Origin: Thereva unica
Taxonomy: Eukaryota > Arthropoda > Insecta > Diptera > Therevidae
Reading direction: 5' to 3'
Length of the DNA: 64,000 bases
Assembly: GCA_949987705.1 (NCBI GenBank)
Contig: OX465283.1
Coordinates: forward strand, 162,021,850 to 162,085,849
Under the pieces are notes generated by a model that did not search any database, was not told the DNA's origin, and saw nothing but the letters and a program-made list of their open reading frames with translations. Positions 22,401 through 32,700 of the stretch are shown piece by piece (the stretch's first letter is position 1; every line of letters starts with the position of its first letter). Position numbers and translations under genes: made by a program.

Positions 22401-23552
22401 CTCAATTCACCCGAATCCCCAATTTCGCAGAACCCCGTGGACACATTAGTCGAAACCAACCCCCCTCAAGAGGCTGAAATTAATCAAAAGCCCAAAATCA
22501 CGGTAATCACAGATCCCGAAGAGATAGCCACCATCCTGAAAGACTATCATGACTCCGCTTTCGGAGGACATCAGGGCGTAATCAAAACATATAAACGAAT
22601 CCGTAGAAAGTACTGGTGGCGTCATATGCTTAGGGACATAGGGAAATATATTCGTAGATGTAGAAAGTGTCAGACAAATAAGTCCACGCCGGCCCTTAAA
22701 ATGCCGATGGTAATCACAGACGTGGCCGAAAGACCATTCGACAAGGTATATCTCGACATAGTGGGACCCCTAGAAACTACTAATTCCGGAAACCTATACA
22801 TCTTAACTTTTCAAGATAACTTAAGCAAGTTCCTAGATTGCTATGCTATCCCGAACGCCGAAGCCGAAACCGTTGCGCAGATAGTCTTTGATCAAATCAT
22901 TACCCGCTACGGGATACCGAAAAGCATAGTAACCGACCAGGGCACCAACTTTCTCAGTGGCTTATTCAAGGGCCTATGCAAACTCCTAAAAATTAAGAAA
23001 CTACAAACTTCCGCCTATCATCCCCAATCCAACGGCGCTCTAGAACGGGCCCACAGGCCCCTAGTAGAATATTTGCGTAGTATCACGGACCAAAGCCCCA
23101 AATCATGGGATCAATACTTAAGAACGGCCGCGTTCGTCTATAATAATAGTATTCACGACAGCACTAAGCTAACTCCCATGGACTGTCTTTACGGTTTCTC
23201 GCCTGATGTCCCTTCAAATCTAAAAAAGGATCCCGAGCCACTATACAATCACGAAAGCTACTACCACCTTCTAAAGTATAAACTACAAAAAACCTACTCA
23301 ATAGCCCGGCAAAATTTACTAGCAAGTAAACAGAAGTCTAAAGCCCACTATGACCAAACCACTAGAACCCACACCTTCCATGTTGGCGACCAAGTCCTTA
23401 TAAAGAGCGAAAACCGGAAGGGCAAACTGTCTGCCATCTGGAGAGGCCCTTATCCTATAGTAGCAATTACAAGCCCCGTGAACACCAAAATCAGAATTGG
23501 TAACAAACAGACCGTAGTCCATAATAACCGCCTGAAACCCTTCTACGAATAA
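19374..23552 (+). CDS. pol: pol polyprotein: protease, reverse transcriptase, RNase H, integrase
   Basis: Open for 1,392 codons; the first in-frame GTG is at 19374 but expression should come by -1 frameshift at 19410-19416. Numbering from 19374: aspartic protease with DTGA at 64-67; a long linker (about 160-440) with a hydrophobic run around 338-358; reverse transcriptase with catalytic Asp in LDLASGYHQ at 609 and YLDD at 671-674; RNase H with D820 (TDAS), E861 (IEKELLA) and D886 (YTDHKPL); integrase zinc module H1059, H1066, C1096, C1099; integrase core D1128, D1188, E1224 (D-D-35-E); and a GPY/F motif at 1358-1360. It ends NRLKPFYE with no chromodomain. All catalytic residues are present. 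The enzymes copy genomic RNA into cDNA and insert it. Because gag has a stop upstream, this copy would need readthrough or a helper element. Confidence 0.95.
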   Translation: MRSEENVGRKAAGKRRAVEPKFPGPTTISLHTPKGTPQSPRVKLPLATLPLDISRKGKVKLVVDTGAEVSVIKQNRLKSQVKINQEEKCTLLTPAGTTETIGSCHGNFDLPTKIPSSFQVVEDTPDFLNDGLLGYDFISDNCHVEGPNRSLKFPRTITNPEEFSVPLTFDEHSPKERAVEVRHSMETHTVSKAPNSEADCKTQRSTDKIESQREPIRTKIELGLATRVPARTQQIIAVPLNLKEEMVCLSQEVKPGVFLSNSLLPKGKDTVPVSILNSTNIPVSISALNLTLVPTSKYVIIPLQAIPRPTLVKQSTIDSAPMAPETYASENPSLNVIRTFLNTVALFLINHLITIWSACNSKCADQDSPQGSYQTNGACEYKSPNVGQQTPSPSPIKKKKGTTSQAKAPYTPASKLLKSKRLGTQTPKSKTEARIKNIRYSFPNPEYPVSQDLEARLEQIKKELNLDENLSAEERQSITDLCYEYHDIFHLKGDLLTHTTAIQHEIPLIRDQAPINQKMYRLPESQRQIINDQLQEMLENDIVQPSKSPWNSPLLLVPKKAGADGEKKWRVVVDFRKLNEKTIGDAFPLPRIEEILDQLGHSRYFTTLDLASGYHQVLVDPRDQDKTAFSTNYGHYEFKRMPFGLKGAPATFQRLMNYVLTGLQGLECFVYLDDIVIYGKSLEDHNQKLRKVFDKLREHNLKLQSEKCQFLRKEVVYLGHICSEKGALPDTKKTACVQEYPEPRTIRQVQSFIGLANYYRKFIPDFSKIVRPLTNLLRKDVKFSWTPRCQEAFDQIKAALVKPPLLIYPDFTKPFNLTTDASSEALGAVLSQGEVGKDQPIAYASRTLNKAERNYSTIEKELLAIVWAVKNFRCYLQGRTFTVYTDHKPLKGVFNVKDPTTRLVRFHHKLSEYDYNIEYKPGKYNTNADALSRIPQDTKTQQTSTVKAVVHSPMEPPPGGHNQRCNVVTRAQARGERQNPTPEQEALIEVTDVGIAPEGNGIKNSDDQPLNSPESPISQNPVDTLVETNPPQEAEINQKPKITVITDPEEIATILKDYHDSAFGGHQGVIKTYKRIRRKYWWRHMLRDIGKYIRRCRKCQTNKSTPALKMPMVITDVAERPFDKVYLDIVGPLETTNSGNLYILTFQDNLSKFLDCYAIPNAEAETVAQIVFDQIITRYGIPKSIVTDQGTNFLSGLFKGLCKLLKIKKLQTSAYHPQSNGALERAHRPLVEYLRSITDQSPKSWDQYLRTAAFVYNNSIHDSTKLTPMDCLYGFSPDVPSNLKKDPEPLYNHESYYHLLKYKLQKTYSIARQNLLASKQKSKAHYDQTTRTHTFHVGDQVLIKSENRKGKLSAIWRGPYPIVAITSPVNTKIRIGNKQTVVHNNRLKPFYE
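19410..19449 (+). promoter_or_regulatory. Candidate -1 ribosomal frameshift signal (GGGAAAC plus stem)
   Basis: GGGAAAC at 19410-19416 is in the right register (G GGA AAC in gag frame) for simultaneous -1 slippage into pol. The same heptamer is a known efficient slippery site in some retroviruses. Downstream, 19426-19432 can pair with 19443-19449 (TCGAGCC with GGCCCGA, one A-C mismatch) after a nine-base spacer. A competing small hairpin CGACG/CGTCG lies immediately after the heptamer. Structure is inferred by eye. Confidence 0.65.
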
Positions 23553-24861
23553 ATTACAGAACTCCATAATAGAATAATAATATCCTTAATTTACACAAGT
23601 ACCAATTTTCACGCATTCAAATTCGCACCCTAATAAACGGCTCTAACGGCAAGTTACTCCCAGTCCACCGTTAACATAGAAGTCATACTATTCCTCGTAG
23701 CTACTTCAGGCTCTAAGCCTAACCCCATCATCCCGTTGACCACAATGGACACAGTGTGGCACCATATGAAATAAATAAGAGATTGGTTACCGTCCACAAC
23801 GGTTGTTTAAAGCCATTTTTATGAAAATAAAACACAGCTTTAAGCCACCAAAATCACGCCTATTTACGCCTAACGGTGCTTTACGGATAAAACACCGATT
23901 TAGACGAATGGCGACCAACCTACACCCACGGATACGAATAAGGTCACGCCAAAACTAATATCTTATTTATTATCTCATTGCAGCGCACCGTGCGTACGCT
24001 GACTTCCTCTTATTATTTGAAACCCTTTTTTAGAGTAAATGACTAACCAGCCACTGTGCATGGCCCTACTTCACTATCGCTAACAGACCTAGTAATTTAA
24101 TTCCTCATGATATACGCATTTTCCAAACCCCACGAACTCGCTCCTTGACGCTGCCCAGAACTATTCCAAAATGGGCGAACTCAAAATTATATGTAATGGG
24201 TAAAACGCATAAATATAATAATAAGTTATTAGATCTTGTAAGAATAGAGAAGAAAAAATTATTAAATAATAATAATGTAGAAGGTAAAACATTAGAAATT
24301 AGAAAACATTGTGGAAGGAAGTAAAATTAATAAGAATTGTGGAAAAGTCAAGAGTAGTAATTAATACACAAATCAAAATCAAAAGAATTACTGGGCGAAA
24401 GGCCTTAAATAAATAACAAACAAAGAACTATTCCAAAATGGGCGAAAGCTCATTGAAGTGTATGTAATGTATAAAACGTTCTTCCCAAATATTAGAACTT
24501 GTAAAATTAGAAAAGTAAAAATTATTAAATAATAAGAATTGTAAAAGATAGAAAGAATTGTAGAAGAAAATATTAAATAAATAAGATAAGAAACATTGTA
24601 GAAAATAATAAATGACAAAATGCGCCCGGCCCTTAGAGATGTAAGCCTAGAGAGTCACATAATATAATAATATATGAAAACGCCCCTAAAGGCTGTTAGA
24701 ATTAAAAAAAAAAAAAATTATGAAAGACTAGTGTAAGTAAGTAGAAACGTTGTACATAAAGCCCTAAAACCGCCAAAAACGCAACCCGCAAATTTTTAAA
24801 TACGAGCAATGCCCCCTTGCTTTGCGTCGTAGCATTGCTCTTATTGAGCCCCCCAAGGAGT
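23553..24861 (+). other. 3' non-coding region of the gypsy element, no env
   Basis: No long frame on either strand. Near 23650-23770 a ~40-codon open stretch contains a hydrophobic run; this is where env would start in env-bearing relatives, but it lacks an ATG and stops early. A splice-acceptor-like pyrimidine tract plus CAG lies at 23965-23983. From about 24159 the DNA is very AT-rich and carries an imperfect ~267-bp direct repeat: AACTATTCCAAAATGGGCGA at 24159 and 24426. A 9-bp inverted repeat (GAGCAATGC at 24804-24812, GCATTGCTC at 24832-24840) sits just before the 3' LTR. The purine run AAGGAG at 24855-24860 is the only polypurine-tract candidate and is weak. Confidence 0.75.
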
Positions 24862-25836
24862 TGTTATAAACAAAAACCCGCCTAAAAAATCGATTCTAAA
24901 TTTTAATAATCATTACTGTTCAAAAGTATAAATTCCTACCCGGTCATATTTTATTCTTCTAAATTCATAAATCCCTAACATTTATAAAAAATTACCCGAT
25001 CATATTTATTTCAAATTTTTAACTTTCATAAAAAATTATCACACGGGAAATTCAAATGCAATATTGCACATAATAATTTCTTAGAAATCCACGGTGATAA
25101 ACCCAGTGGATCAACATAAAAATTATTCTTATCAGAATCAGGTGTCAGGTTTCAGCTCGAATCTGTCTGCTTGCTGCACATTCGGGCGGTAAGAAAATCT
25201 GTTTTCTGCCGAGATCGGCAGCTTTTTCCTTGCGGCGTGGGAATAGTTTTTCCTTTTTTCCAAACCACGCCAGGGCCGGTAACGGTAAAAATTAATAATT
25301 GGATTAAGTGTGGTTTGAACTACGATCGGCGGCGGGCGTTGTCCCGAATATTAAAAAGTATTGTTCTAACTTTAACCGGCGGCGGATCGCGTCTTAACTT
25401 GAATCGGCGTATTAAAAATTAAAAGTGTTGATCTAACCTTAACGGGCGGCGGACGGTTCTTGTTTTTTAATAAAGTTGTTGTCTAAACCATAACCGACGG
25501 CGGGCGATTTTTAGTTTCCGAACTAATTTGAATGTTCTAAAAGTGTTGTTTGAGCCATCATTCGCGGCGAGTATTGTTTTGATTTAAACCGGTGTCGGGC
25601 AAAGAGAAATCTTGAGTTTTAAATTTTAAGGACAAAAATGTGATTTTGCAAATAAAAATATAATTAAAAAATGTGTAAAAATAGAAAGAAATATTAGAAA
25701 ACAACGCTTTTTCATATTGGATATAAAAAATAATGAGTTGCATAGTTGAAGCATAGGGATAACATTCCTGTTAAAATAATAAATAAATCATCGCTCAAAA
25801 AATAAATATAAAAGTGAGTTTTTTTAATATATAACA
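24862..25836 (+). repeat. 3' LTR (975 bp), 3' half unlike the 5' LTR
   Basis: Bases 24862-25430 match 15943-16511 with only three differences noticed, all in the last ~130 bp. From 25431 it carries a different set of GC-rich cores (about 25443, 25494, 25563, 25588, in addition to two shared at 25326 and 25376) and then unrelated AT-rich DNA. The final ~20 bp, ending TATAACA, match again. The only TATAAAAG (25807-25814) is about 22 bp from the LTR end. It is followed by the ATGC duplication. Confidence 0.92.
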
Positions 25837-25840
25837 ATGC
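25837..25840. other. Right target-site duplication of the gypsy element (ATGC)
   Basis: Direct repeat of 15939-15942. Confidence 0.85.
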
Positions 25841-25967
25841 ATTTATGGCGTGCCTAAACTAGAGAAGACTTCCCCTTTAAAAAAAGGTACAAAAAATGCC
25901 CATCCTGAAGTGGTACGTGCTTTTAGGTGACCCATAGGCGTAACCAGGATTTGTGCAATGTCGTAAA

Positions 25968-26364
25968 GGCCCCGGAGACGATCAATAATATTGTCAATAC
26001 GTATTGACAATAACATTGAAGCTCCTGTCAATACGCTTCAAAAATCTCGTCAATCTAACTATCAATACAGCGACTTCGCAGAGTTGTTTTGAAAATCGGT
26101 TGTGACGAGGTGGGGATTTTCAAGTGTTTATTTTTGGAATTAGTTGAAATACTAACGAAATATTGATCAATAACCTTTGTAAACGTCAATTCGTGCATCA
26201 ATATGCCTCGCGTCAAAGCGCTTCAATCAAAATTTCTATCAATATGCTTCAATAAATTGACAATACGTTTGAACCCCTGGTAAACGGTCAATATGCCCTT
26301 TCAATGGGCCTCGTCAATATTATTGAGAGCCGTATTGACAATATTATTGATCGTCTCCGGGGCC
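25968..26364. mobile_element. MITE with perfect 34-bp TIRs and an internal TCAATAYG array
   Basis: 25968-26001 and 26331-26364 are perfect inverted repeats of 34 bp, starting GGCCCCGGAGACGATC. The right flank reads TTAA after one further C; the left flank reads GTAA. This suits either a TTAA duplication (piggyBac-like) with one change or a 3-bp TAA duplication (PIF/Harbinger-like). There is no coding capacity. About eleven copies of a TCAATAYG-like motif in both orientations fill the interior, starting with a TTGTCAATAC/GTATTGACAA palindrome at 25991-26010. Such repeats are often transposase-binding sites in non-autonomous elements. Confidence 0.85.
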
Positions 26365-26399
26365 CTTAACAGCAAGCTTAGTAGGGTGGGTGGGGGAGG

Positions 26400-27318
26400 G
26401 GAGGAATCAGGGAAGGGTGTGTTGAAGATGGTGGGGATGAACCCTGAATTTGAACTTTACGATGATGTGGAATCTTGGAAATACTGACTGCGAAAGTTTA
26501 TTCCACAGTCGAGTAGTTCTATTTAGAAATGAATTGCTATCTTATTGAGTGAGCGATATGACGGGCTGCAAGTGGTGGGAGTGAGACTAGTGGGCTAATA
26601 TGGTGTTGCGGGTATAAGAATATCGTGAAGGAGTGCGTTTATTTTGATAGAACAGTGACATTGCTACATTCCTACGGTGGCTCCAAGGATCGATGGTGGA
26701 GCAAACCGTGTCGTCAACCATTAGCTTAAGGGCTTTTTTGTACGGTATCTAACCACTCCAAGGTGGTTATAGAAGCGCCATCCTAAATTAGGTAGCTGTA
26801 TTCGAAAAGAGGCCAAATGTACGTTTTATATATTACAGCACGAGCCGATGGTTAAAGAAGGAACCTCTTACGAAATCCCAGGCACTACAATGCTTGTTTG
26901 GTGATTTGATATATGTGGTCATTTACCCGGAAGTCTTTGGCAATGTAACGCAACCATTTGAAGATGGGTCAACTAGTAGTTCAACTTCAATCACTGGTAA
27001 CTATGGAGAAATGTTGCATTTTTTATCGGAGATGAGACAGTACTTAGTTTTAGTGGCGTTGAATTCGACACGATTTTTGCTTTTCCAATCTAGAATGAGT
27101 TTAATTTCGTTATTGATAGAGCTGGACATTAGTTCACTGTCATCAAAACAGGATCTGGCACGCGCCTGTCTTGCATTGTCGAAACCGTAAGAGTAACGCA
27201 GGGTACCGTCGTCAGCGAAACTGAGAAATGGGTCGGAAGGGATTGAAAGTATGTCATTTATAAAAATTATAAATAGGGAAGGTGATAAAATTGACCCCTG
27301 AGGTACCTCCGCACAGAT
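26400..27318 (-). pseudogene. Non-LTR retrotransposon (LINE) reverse transcriptase remnant, jockey/CR1-like
   Basis: On the minus strand, starting near 27318, a translation reads EVPQGSILSPSLFIIFIND (RT motif of the GVPQGS type), then SFADDGTLRYSY (catalytic FADD box, near 27200-27235). Next comes DWKSKNRVEFNATKTK near 27055-27105. Further down, after frameshifts, a C-terminal block with HRRNVAMSLFY near 26660-26695 and NRTTRLWNKLSQSVFPRF near 26468-26524 matches the end of such ORF2 proteins. Stops and frame changes are frequent and the 5' half is missing. A related plus-strand C-terminus lies at 53.04-53.33 kb. Confidence 0.75.
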
Positions 27319-27319
27319 G

Positions 27320-27420
27320 AGTTGGGGTTCAGATTTGCGAACGTGTTAAAGCACCCGACTGCCATTCCAGAGATCTGTGGCTCGATTCCACCAACTGGCA
27401 ATTGATCTATGTGTTTAAGT
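27320..27420 (+). repeat. tRNA-like segment, possible SINE fragment (copy B)
   Basis: GCACCCGACTGCCATTCCAG followed by AGATCTGTGGCTCGATTCCA. The TGGCTCGATTCC part resembles a Pol III B box and the upstream GTTAAAGCACC resembles an A-box/anticodon-arm region. It lies directly beside the LINE remnant. Confidence 0.4.
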
Positions 27421-28435
27421 CTACATCTCGCAATCGCTTCGCAATTGCATATTCAGTGTTTTCATGTTTCGGGAGCTATTAGGCAGAGCTTGTACCATTG
27501 GTTAGACCTAACTTGTTGAGATTGTACTAAATAGGGCAATAACTAGAAAAGAGTCCAAAGATTATTCTGAGTTCTGATAATGTTAATGGCAGAAACAATT
27601 TTGACGTTATCAATTTCGGTGAGAGTTTTCATCGACGGTTCCTGAAATTTGACCCAATATTGAGAGACTAGTTCCTACTGCCAAAAGTAAGGAGCCGTGG
27701 TTGCGTTGCCTACTTACTGTAAGCATTTTAGAAAAGCAAAGTTACGCCGAACGAGGTTACGAGCTCGTGAAAACAACTCCAGAATGTTTTTAGTTTCAAC
27801 AAAAAGCCTATCTGCATTAATGAAATATGGTTCTGAATATACAGACTCCGATACATTGTACTATGGGCATTACCCTATATATTAATCATTCTTTCTTGTG
27901 TTCCGTCTCTACAAAAGTTGATTATTCTTTCATCAGCCATCGCCACCTATAAGCAAAATAATCGAGGAAACCTTTTCCAATTCAATCGTTCCGTCGCGGT
28001 AGTATTGCATATAGGAGCGGAACAAGTAAAACCTCATGTATTGTCATTGCTACTTGTTTCAGTTTCATCTATAGTAAACAAATTGTTGATTTGAATAAAC
28101 ATCCAGCATGATCCATCAACAATGCAAATTATCTAAATTTCAGCATGGAAAAAGTGTTGATGCTCACACACACACGAATGCATTCAATCAGATAAAAAAT
28201 CAGCATGGTTATACGTGACACAGTTCTTACGCCAAGGATGTATCCGCAAATCTCTCAACAATATTCCCCGATTTCCAAATGGAAAACAAGACAAAACCCT
28301 GATTTTGGCACATCCGCAAGAAAAATAAGTGAAGTAAGGTGAGGTGCAAAACTTGGTTACCCACAGATATTTTAAATCTAACAAAAGTGGGGGTATCCAA
28401 GGGCATCTTTCCCCTCGGGAGGATTCCCTCAGATC
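27421..28435. other. Non-coding stretch, nothing recognised
   Basis: No family, RNA or clear repeat seen; a (CA)n run of about 12 bases lies near 28162. Confidence 0.5.
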
Positions 28436-28439
28436 AAAT

Positions 28440-29700
28440 AGAATAAATGGAGCTCCCCAAAGCTGTCCTGAAACCTGATATCAGCATAAATATTAATGTT
28501 TAATTAAGCATCGAATGTTACATTTCGAGAATTAATTAAACTTTGATACGAAACAAAGAAAATGTTTTCGGAAGCCGTTTCCTGTAAACCCCCTTAAGCT
28601 CTTCCTGCAACGAAACGAGCGGAGCCCTCCTCAAACATTTTCGCCAAAAAAAAAATTAATCATTTCCTGGTGAATGAAAAAAAAAAAATTCAATAAATTC
28701 CAAAAATAGGTGAGAAGGTCATGCCACGGCTTTAATCTGGAGGAATTCAAGGGAAGCAGTCCGCCCTGCGGCGGCGGTCGTCCCTTCGCCCCTATGCGGG
28801 AATCGTCAGTGCGTGTTATTTATTCTGACTCGCCTGCATAATTACATTAATATCATGATACATGGGTTACAAAGCCCTAATCACACCCTGATATCAGTTT
28901 ACAAATTCGACTAATGCTGAATATTCATCGGGACAAGGATCCAGCCACGCCACTAGAGCCGCACCGGCAAGGAACACGTCGCCTTCCAGTGCCGGCTCAT
29001 GCCTTTCCACGGCATGTTTCCTTGATTACTTTCTTGTGCTGGGGCCGGGCCCCCCGCGCGCCATACCCCACGGCCTGGTGTGCCGTGTGCCCCTATATAT
29101 ATAGGGTATACCTTCGGTTCTGGGGGAGCTTTGCCTAGGTTTACGGCCTACCTGTGTTTTGTTCACCTATCAGCTCCTGGTCGGAGAGGCTCGACGGCTC
29201 ACCAGAATGTTTATGGTGGCCAAGATTTTCGTGTCAAGTCCTCTTCGTCCTTTTTCGCCGCCTCTCAGGAAGCAACGATTCCGGCATAAAATTCCTCAGG
29301 TTATAAATTTTTGATAAATTGCTCCTGGACGCGACGCCACTTTTCCTTCTGGAGCTGTTCGACTGACATCCCCAGCGCCCCTACCGGTGGCCCCAACAAC
29401 GGGGCCATAGAGGAGAGAGCACAGAGTCTCGGCAGTAAAGTAAGACGTGATATGAATCTGTTGACAATCAAACATACATTCACAGTCGCTTTGACTCCAG
29501 TAACGATGTGTTGAAATGAAAATTTGTTGAGTGACAGAATTGGGACTGGGAGGAATTTTCAGCTTGATGGATAGGACTTCGAGTGAGCGGCCCTCAACTG
29601 GACCGTGAGCACTATAAAGGCGAAATGAAATTACTCGGCCGTGCTCCAATTTGAATATTTCATCTTAAAGTTCTCTAAATCCACTTTGTTCCGAGATGCT
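28440..29700. promoter_or_regulatory. Candidate conserved non-coding region (AT core motifs plus a GC-rich block)
   Basis: 28480-28560 and 28830-28920 contain repeated TTAATTA/ATTAAT cores (for example GTTTAATTAAGC, GCATAATTACATTAATATC). They flank a GC-richer block at 28930-29420 with no repeats and no convincing coding frame. A perfect 16-bp palindrome (arms CCCTATAT/ATATAGGG) is at 29091-29106. The texture resembles insect enhancers. Frames at 29296-29649 (-) and 28914-29289 (+) show no domain and no codon bias I can support. Confidence 0.25.
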
Positions 29701-32700
29701 GCAGAATATTTTTCAATTTTTTAAACTTGTTATTATCTCGTTGTCACAGTGTTTTTGTGCCAGCAGCGCCGCCCAGGTACACGCCAGGCACACCGGGAAA
29801 AGGGAATATTTAAATGATGATCCTTCCTAGATGACAGGGAAAAGTTCACGGATCAACGAGCAAGTTTTTCAAACCGAGACGGGGAATGATGCTGCGGAAG
29901 TAGGCAAGGGGACTTAAGCTAGGTAATTAGATTGGGCCGTAGAGAAAGCGAGTAGTTCTTTGCATAAACTCAATTTCGAGATACTTTTTCTTCGAATGGA
30001 CCCTGTTTAAGGACTTGAAATAATAATTTTGTTGCACTAAAGTCGTCCTTTAAAATTTTGTTTCATACAGCTTAACATCATCGCTAAAGTACAATGAATT
30101 TCTTTCAGATGGTCTTACAACGGGCGAACAACGGCCGCCTGGTTTTTTAAGGGATCATATACCTCGTACCGTATAGTTTTTACCCATTTTTATTGGGCCA
30201 AACTTGCACATACAGGCCAAGCTTGACAAAAAGATTTAAACGGCCGAGTAGTGAACGACTGTACATATGCGGGCATACGACGGCACATTTGAACCAAAAA
30301 AAATCTGAATCAATTAGTGTGGTGTGTCGGAACTTGATCATTTTAATTATGTGAAAGATTACTGGAACGGCATGCATTGGTTTGTGTAAGAATACTATAG
30401 GAATGACACGGAGGATCTGTAAGACTCATTTCCAGTTTTGTTGGACATGTACTACCCTGGTTGGACGGTGATAATCTATAGGGATCGAATGGGAGAAGGA
30501 AACGCTAGAAACCGGCCCATTTCTCCAAAATCTATTAAATTTACTTGGAGGTTATAGTAAGAGTATCTTGTTCGCTTTATCACAGCAAGGACTCAAACTA
30601 TTGCTACTATGCCTTAACGGTGGTATATCTGTTGGTCCTTTTTTATCAAACCTTAGAAACCGGCAAAGCTTTTCAACTAAACCATTTTTACCCATTAGTA
30701 GGAGGTGAGACTAATGGGTGAATGGTGGACTAGGAGGTGAGACTAATTATGCAGACTAATGGAGGTGAGACTAAACGGTTTAGTATTGTAGAGACAAAAA
30801 AGAATCACACACTTCATGTCAGTTTTATACATTGCGTGGTTGCCAGTGCCGGAACAAAAGATACCCAAAAAATCTATTACCAATCGACGCACAAAAGCTT
30901 CCCAGAGGGAAATGGAGTGCTGCAGTAGCCGTCTTTGTCCAATCCTTAAAAAGATTACAGCGCTCCCGTTCCCATACCAGTTTCATATATAATTTCTAAC
31001 ATTGCAACTCAATGCAGGGTAATATAACTTTTACTGCTCCTTCAGAAGCGTTGTGGAAGCATTATAAAAAATCTTTTTAAAAGATTATTCATGGAGGCTC
31101 GAGGATATGTGGTATTTTTGTTTATATTTTGCAATGTTTTCGTTTCCAAATGGTGGTGGTGGTGGTTTTACAAAAGCGGTACCCCAACTAAGTATAATAA
31201 AAACGTTCAATTCTGGTTGTCTTCAGTATCCAACGAGAACGGATGTATTAAGTTATGCTAATGTCACCCTTTATTGTCACCACGCTAATTGCCTGTATTC
31301 TTCGTTCTATAAAATTTTTTAAAGCTTCATTAATGATCCCTTGGAAGCATATTCGGCAGCGCTGCGATTTGGCTTCCTTGAGCAGCCCTCCTAGTTTTTT
31401 CGGCTGGTTTCCGAACGTCTCCAAATACAACTAAATCAATCCAGAAGAAAACTGCTAGAAAAGTTGGTCTATTATGTCACGAATCGTCTTCCAAAAATTT
31501 CGATCAATACAACAAACAATCCCGATTGTCTCCTGCACCATCATCAATTCAATTGATTAATTGAGAACAAAAATTAAAATGCCCAAAAAATTAGCGAATT
31601 GCCATTTTATCCTTGCATCAAGTCTTCCTTTGTCCTTGTTTTGTTTTTATTCAATTTTTTTTTTGTTCGAATCTCTTTTGGAAAATGGACGGGAGAAAAA
31701 TTTTGGACTATATATTGAGCCTCGCCTATTCGAATGCTTTTTGATTTAAATTTTCGCCTGAAAAACGAACGAAGATTTTTTTTTAACTCGAAAACTGTAT
31801 TCCAGCCAAAGGTAGAGCAGATTAAAGGTAATGTTGAATGAAATTGAAATTTGTTGGTTGTCATCAAAAAACCACTCAGGAAAAATGCGTTTTTATGGCT
31901 GTTGGAGTTGTTTACCTTCATGTATGTGGGTATATACATATACGTACTGTGTTTGGTAAAAATCGATCGTGCGTAATTATTTTTAAGGGAGTTCTACAAC
32001 TAATTTGGTTGTAAATTAGTCTTTTAGTAGGGGTAGTTCAGGAAGCAGGTAATAGCCTTTAGAGGATGGGAGAAGTGACCTTGAAAGTCTATGTGGTGTT
32101 ATAAGGAGGTGGTGGGTTCATTATTATTAATGTTAATTGATATAATTTTCACCTCTTTAAAGGTTGTTAGAAGCTGATGGTTGCCACTTTTAGTTGATGC
32201 TATTTTGGTCGACAGAAGTCAACATTTAAAAGCTGGCTGTGGACATCGTGAAGAGTCTCTGCGTAGTTGATGAACTTCGAGTCAGCATAAAGGAACAACT
32301 AAATAAAATTTGCTTTTACAATTCAAATTCAATTCAATTCACTCCGAAACACAAGCGCAGATTCAGATGATGGGCCCAGCATTGGACCAAGAAAAGTAGT
32401 AGGGCCGAGGTAAGGACATTCGAAAGAAGTCGAAGAGGCATACCCGAATTTCATTTTAGACAAGTCCTCATCAACGATCCAAATGTAAGGCAATATCTAG
32501 GAGCTGGAGGAAACAGATCCGTACTATCGTCTTCTTTTCCAAGGTTTGAGGACCTACCAAGAGTAAAATAGCTCCAGGTTCAACACCATTAAAGATCAAG
32601 ATAAAGAACGGTGTAGAGCCCTCACATATGATATCCAGCCAAAACGGTAGCGAAACATGGATACCGGAGTGTGGAAATGGGAAGCCGAAAGGTCTAATCT

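Larger units (their letters stand above)
15943..25836 (+). mobile_element. Ty3/gypsy LTR retrotransposon, 9,894 bp, complete ends but defective
   Basis: A whole element: LTR, tRNA-Ser-type primer-binding site, leader, gag, pol and a 1.3-kb non-coding 3' region ending in the second LTR. It is flanked by ATGC on both sides and its LTR tips are TGTTATA/TATAACA. Domain order protease, reverse transcriptase, RNase H, integrase is diagnostic of Ty3/gypsy. The tRNA-Ser primer and the -1 gag-pol overlap resemble the 17.6/297/gypsy group of insect elements, but there is no env frame. Defects or oddities: a stop codon inside gag at 18907, LTRs that disagree over most of their 3' parts, and a weak polypurine tract. 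Pol itself is open throughout, which together with the near-identical LTR fronts suggests a fairly recent insertion. The base composition of gag-pol (more GC, fewer A/T runs) contrasts with the flanking DNA. Confidence 0.95.

Noticed and set aside
24388..24618. Minus-strand frame in the gypsy 3' region as a possible env
   Set aside because: It is on the wrong strand and is just AT-rich sequence read as Ile/Phe/Tyr.
29296..29649. 117-codon minus-strand frame
   Set aside because: No domain, no relatives recalled, and overlapping frames on the other strand; GC-rich DNA makes chance frames longer.
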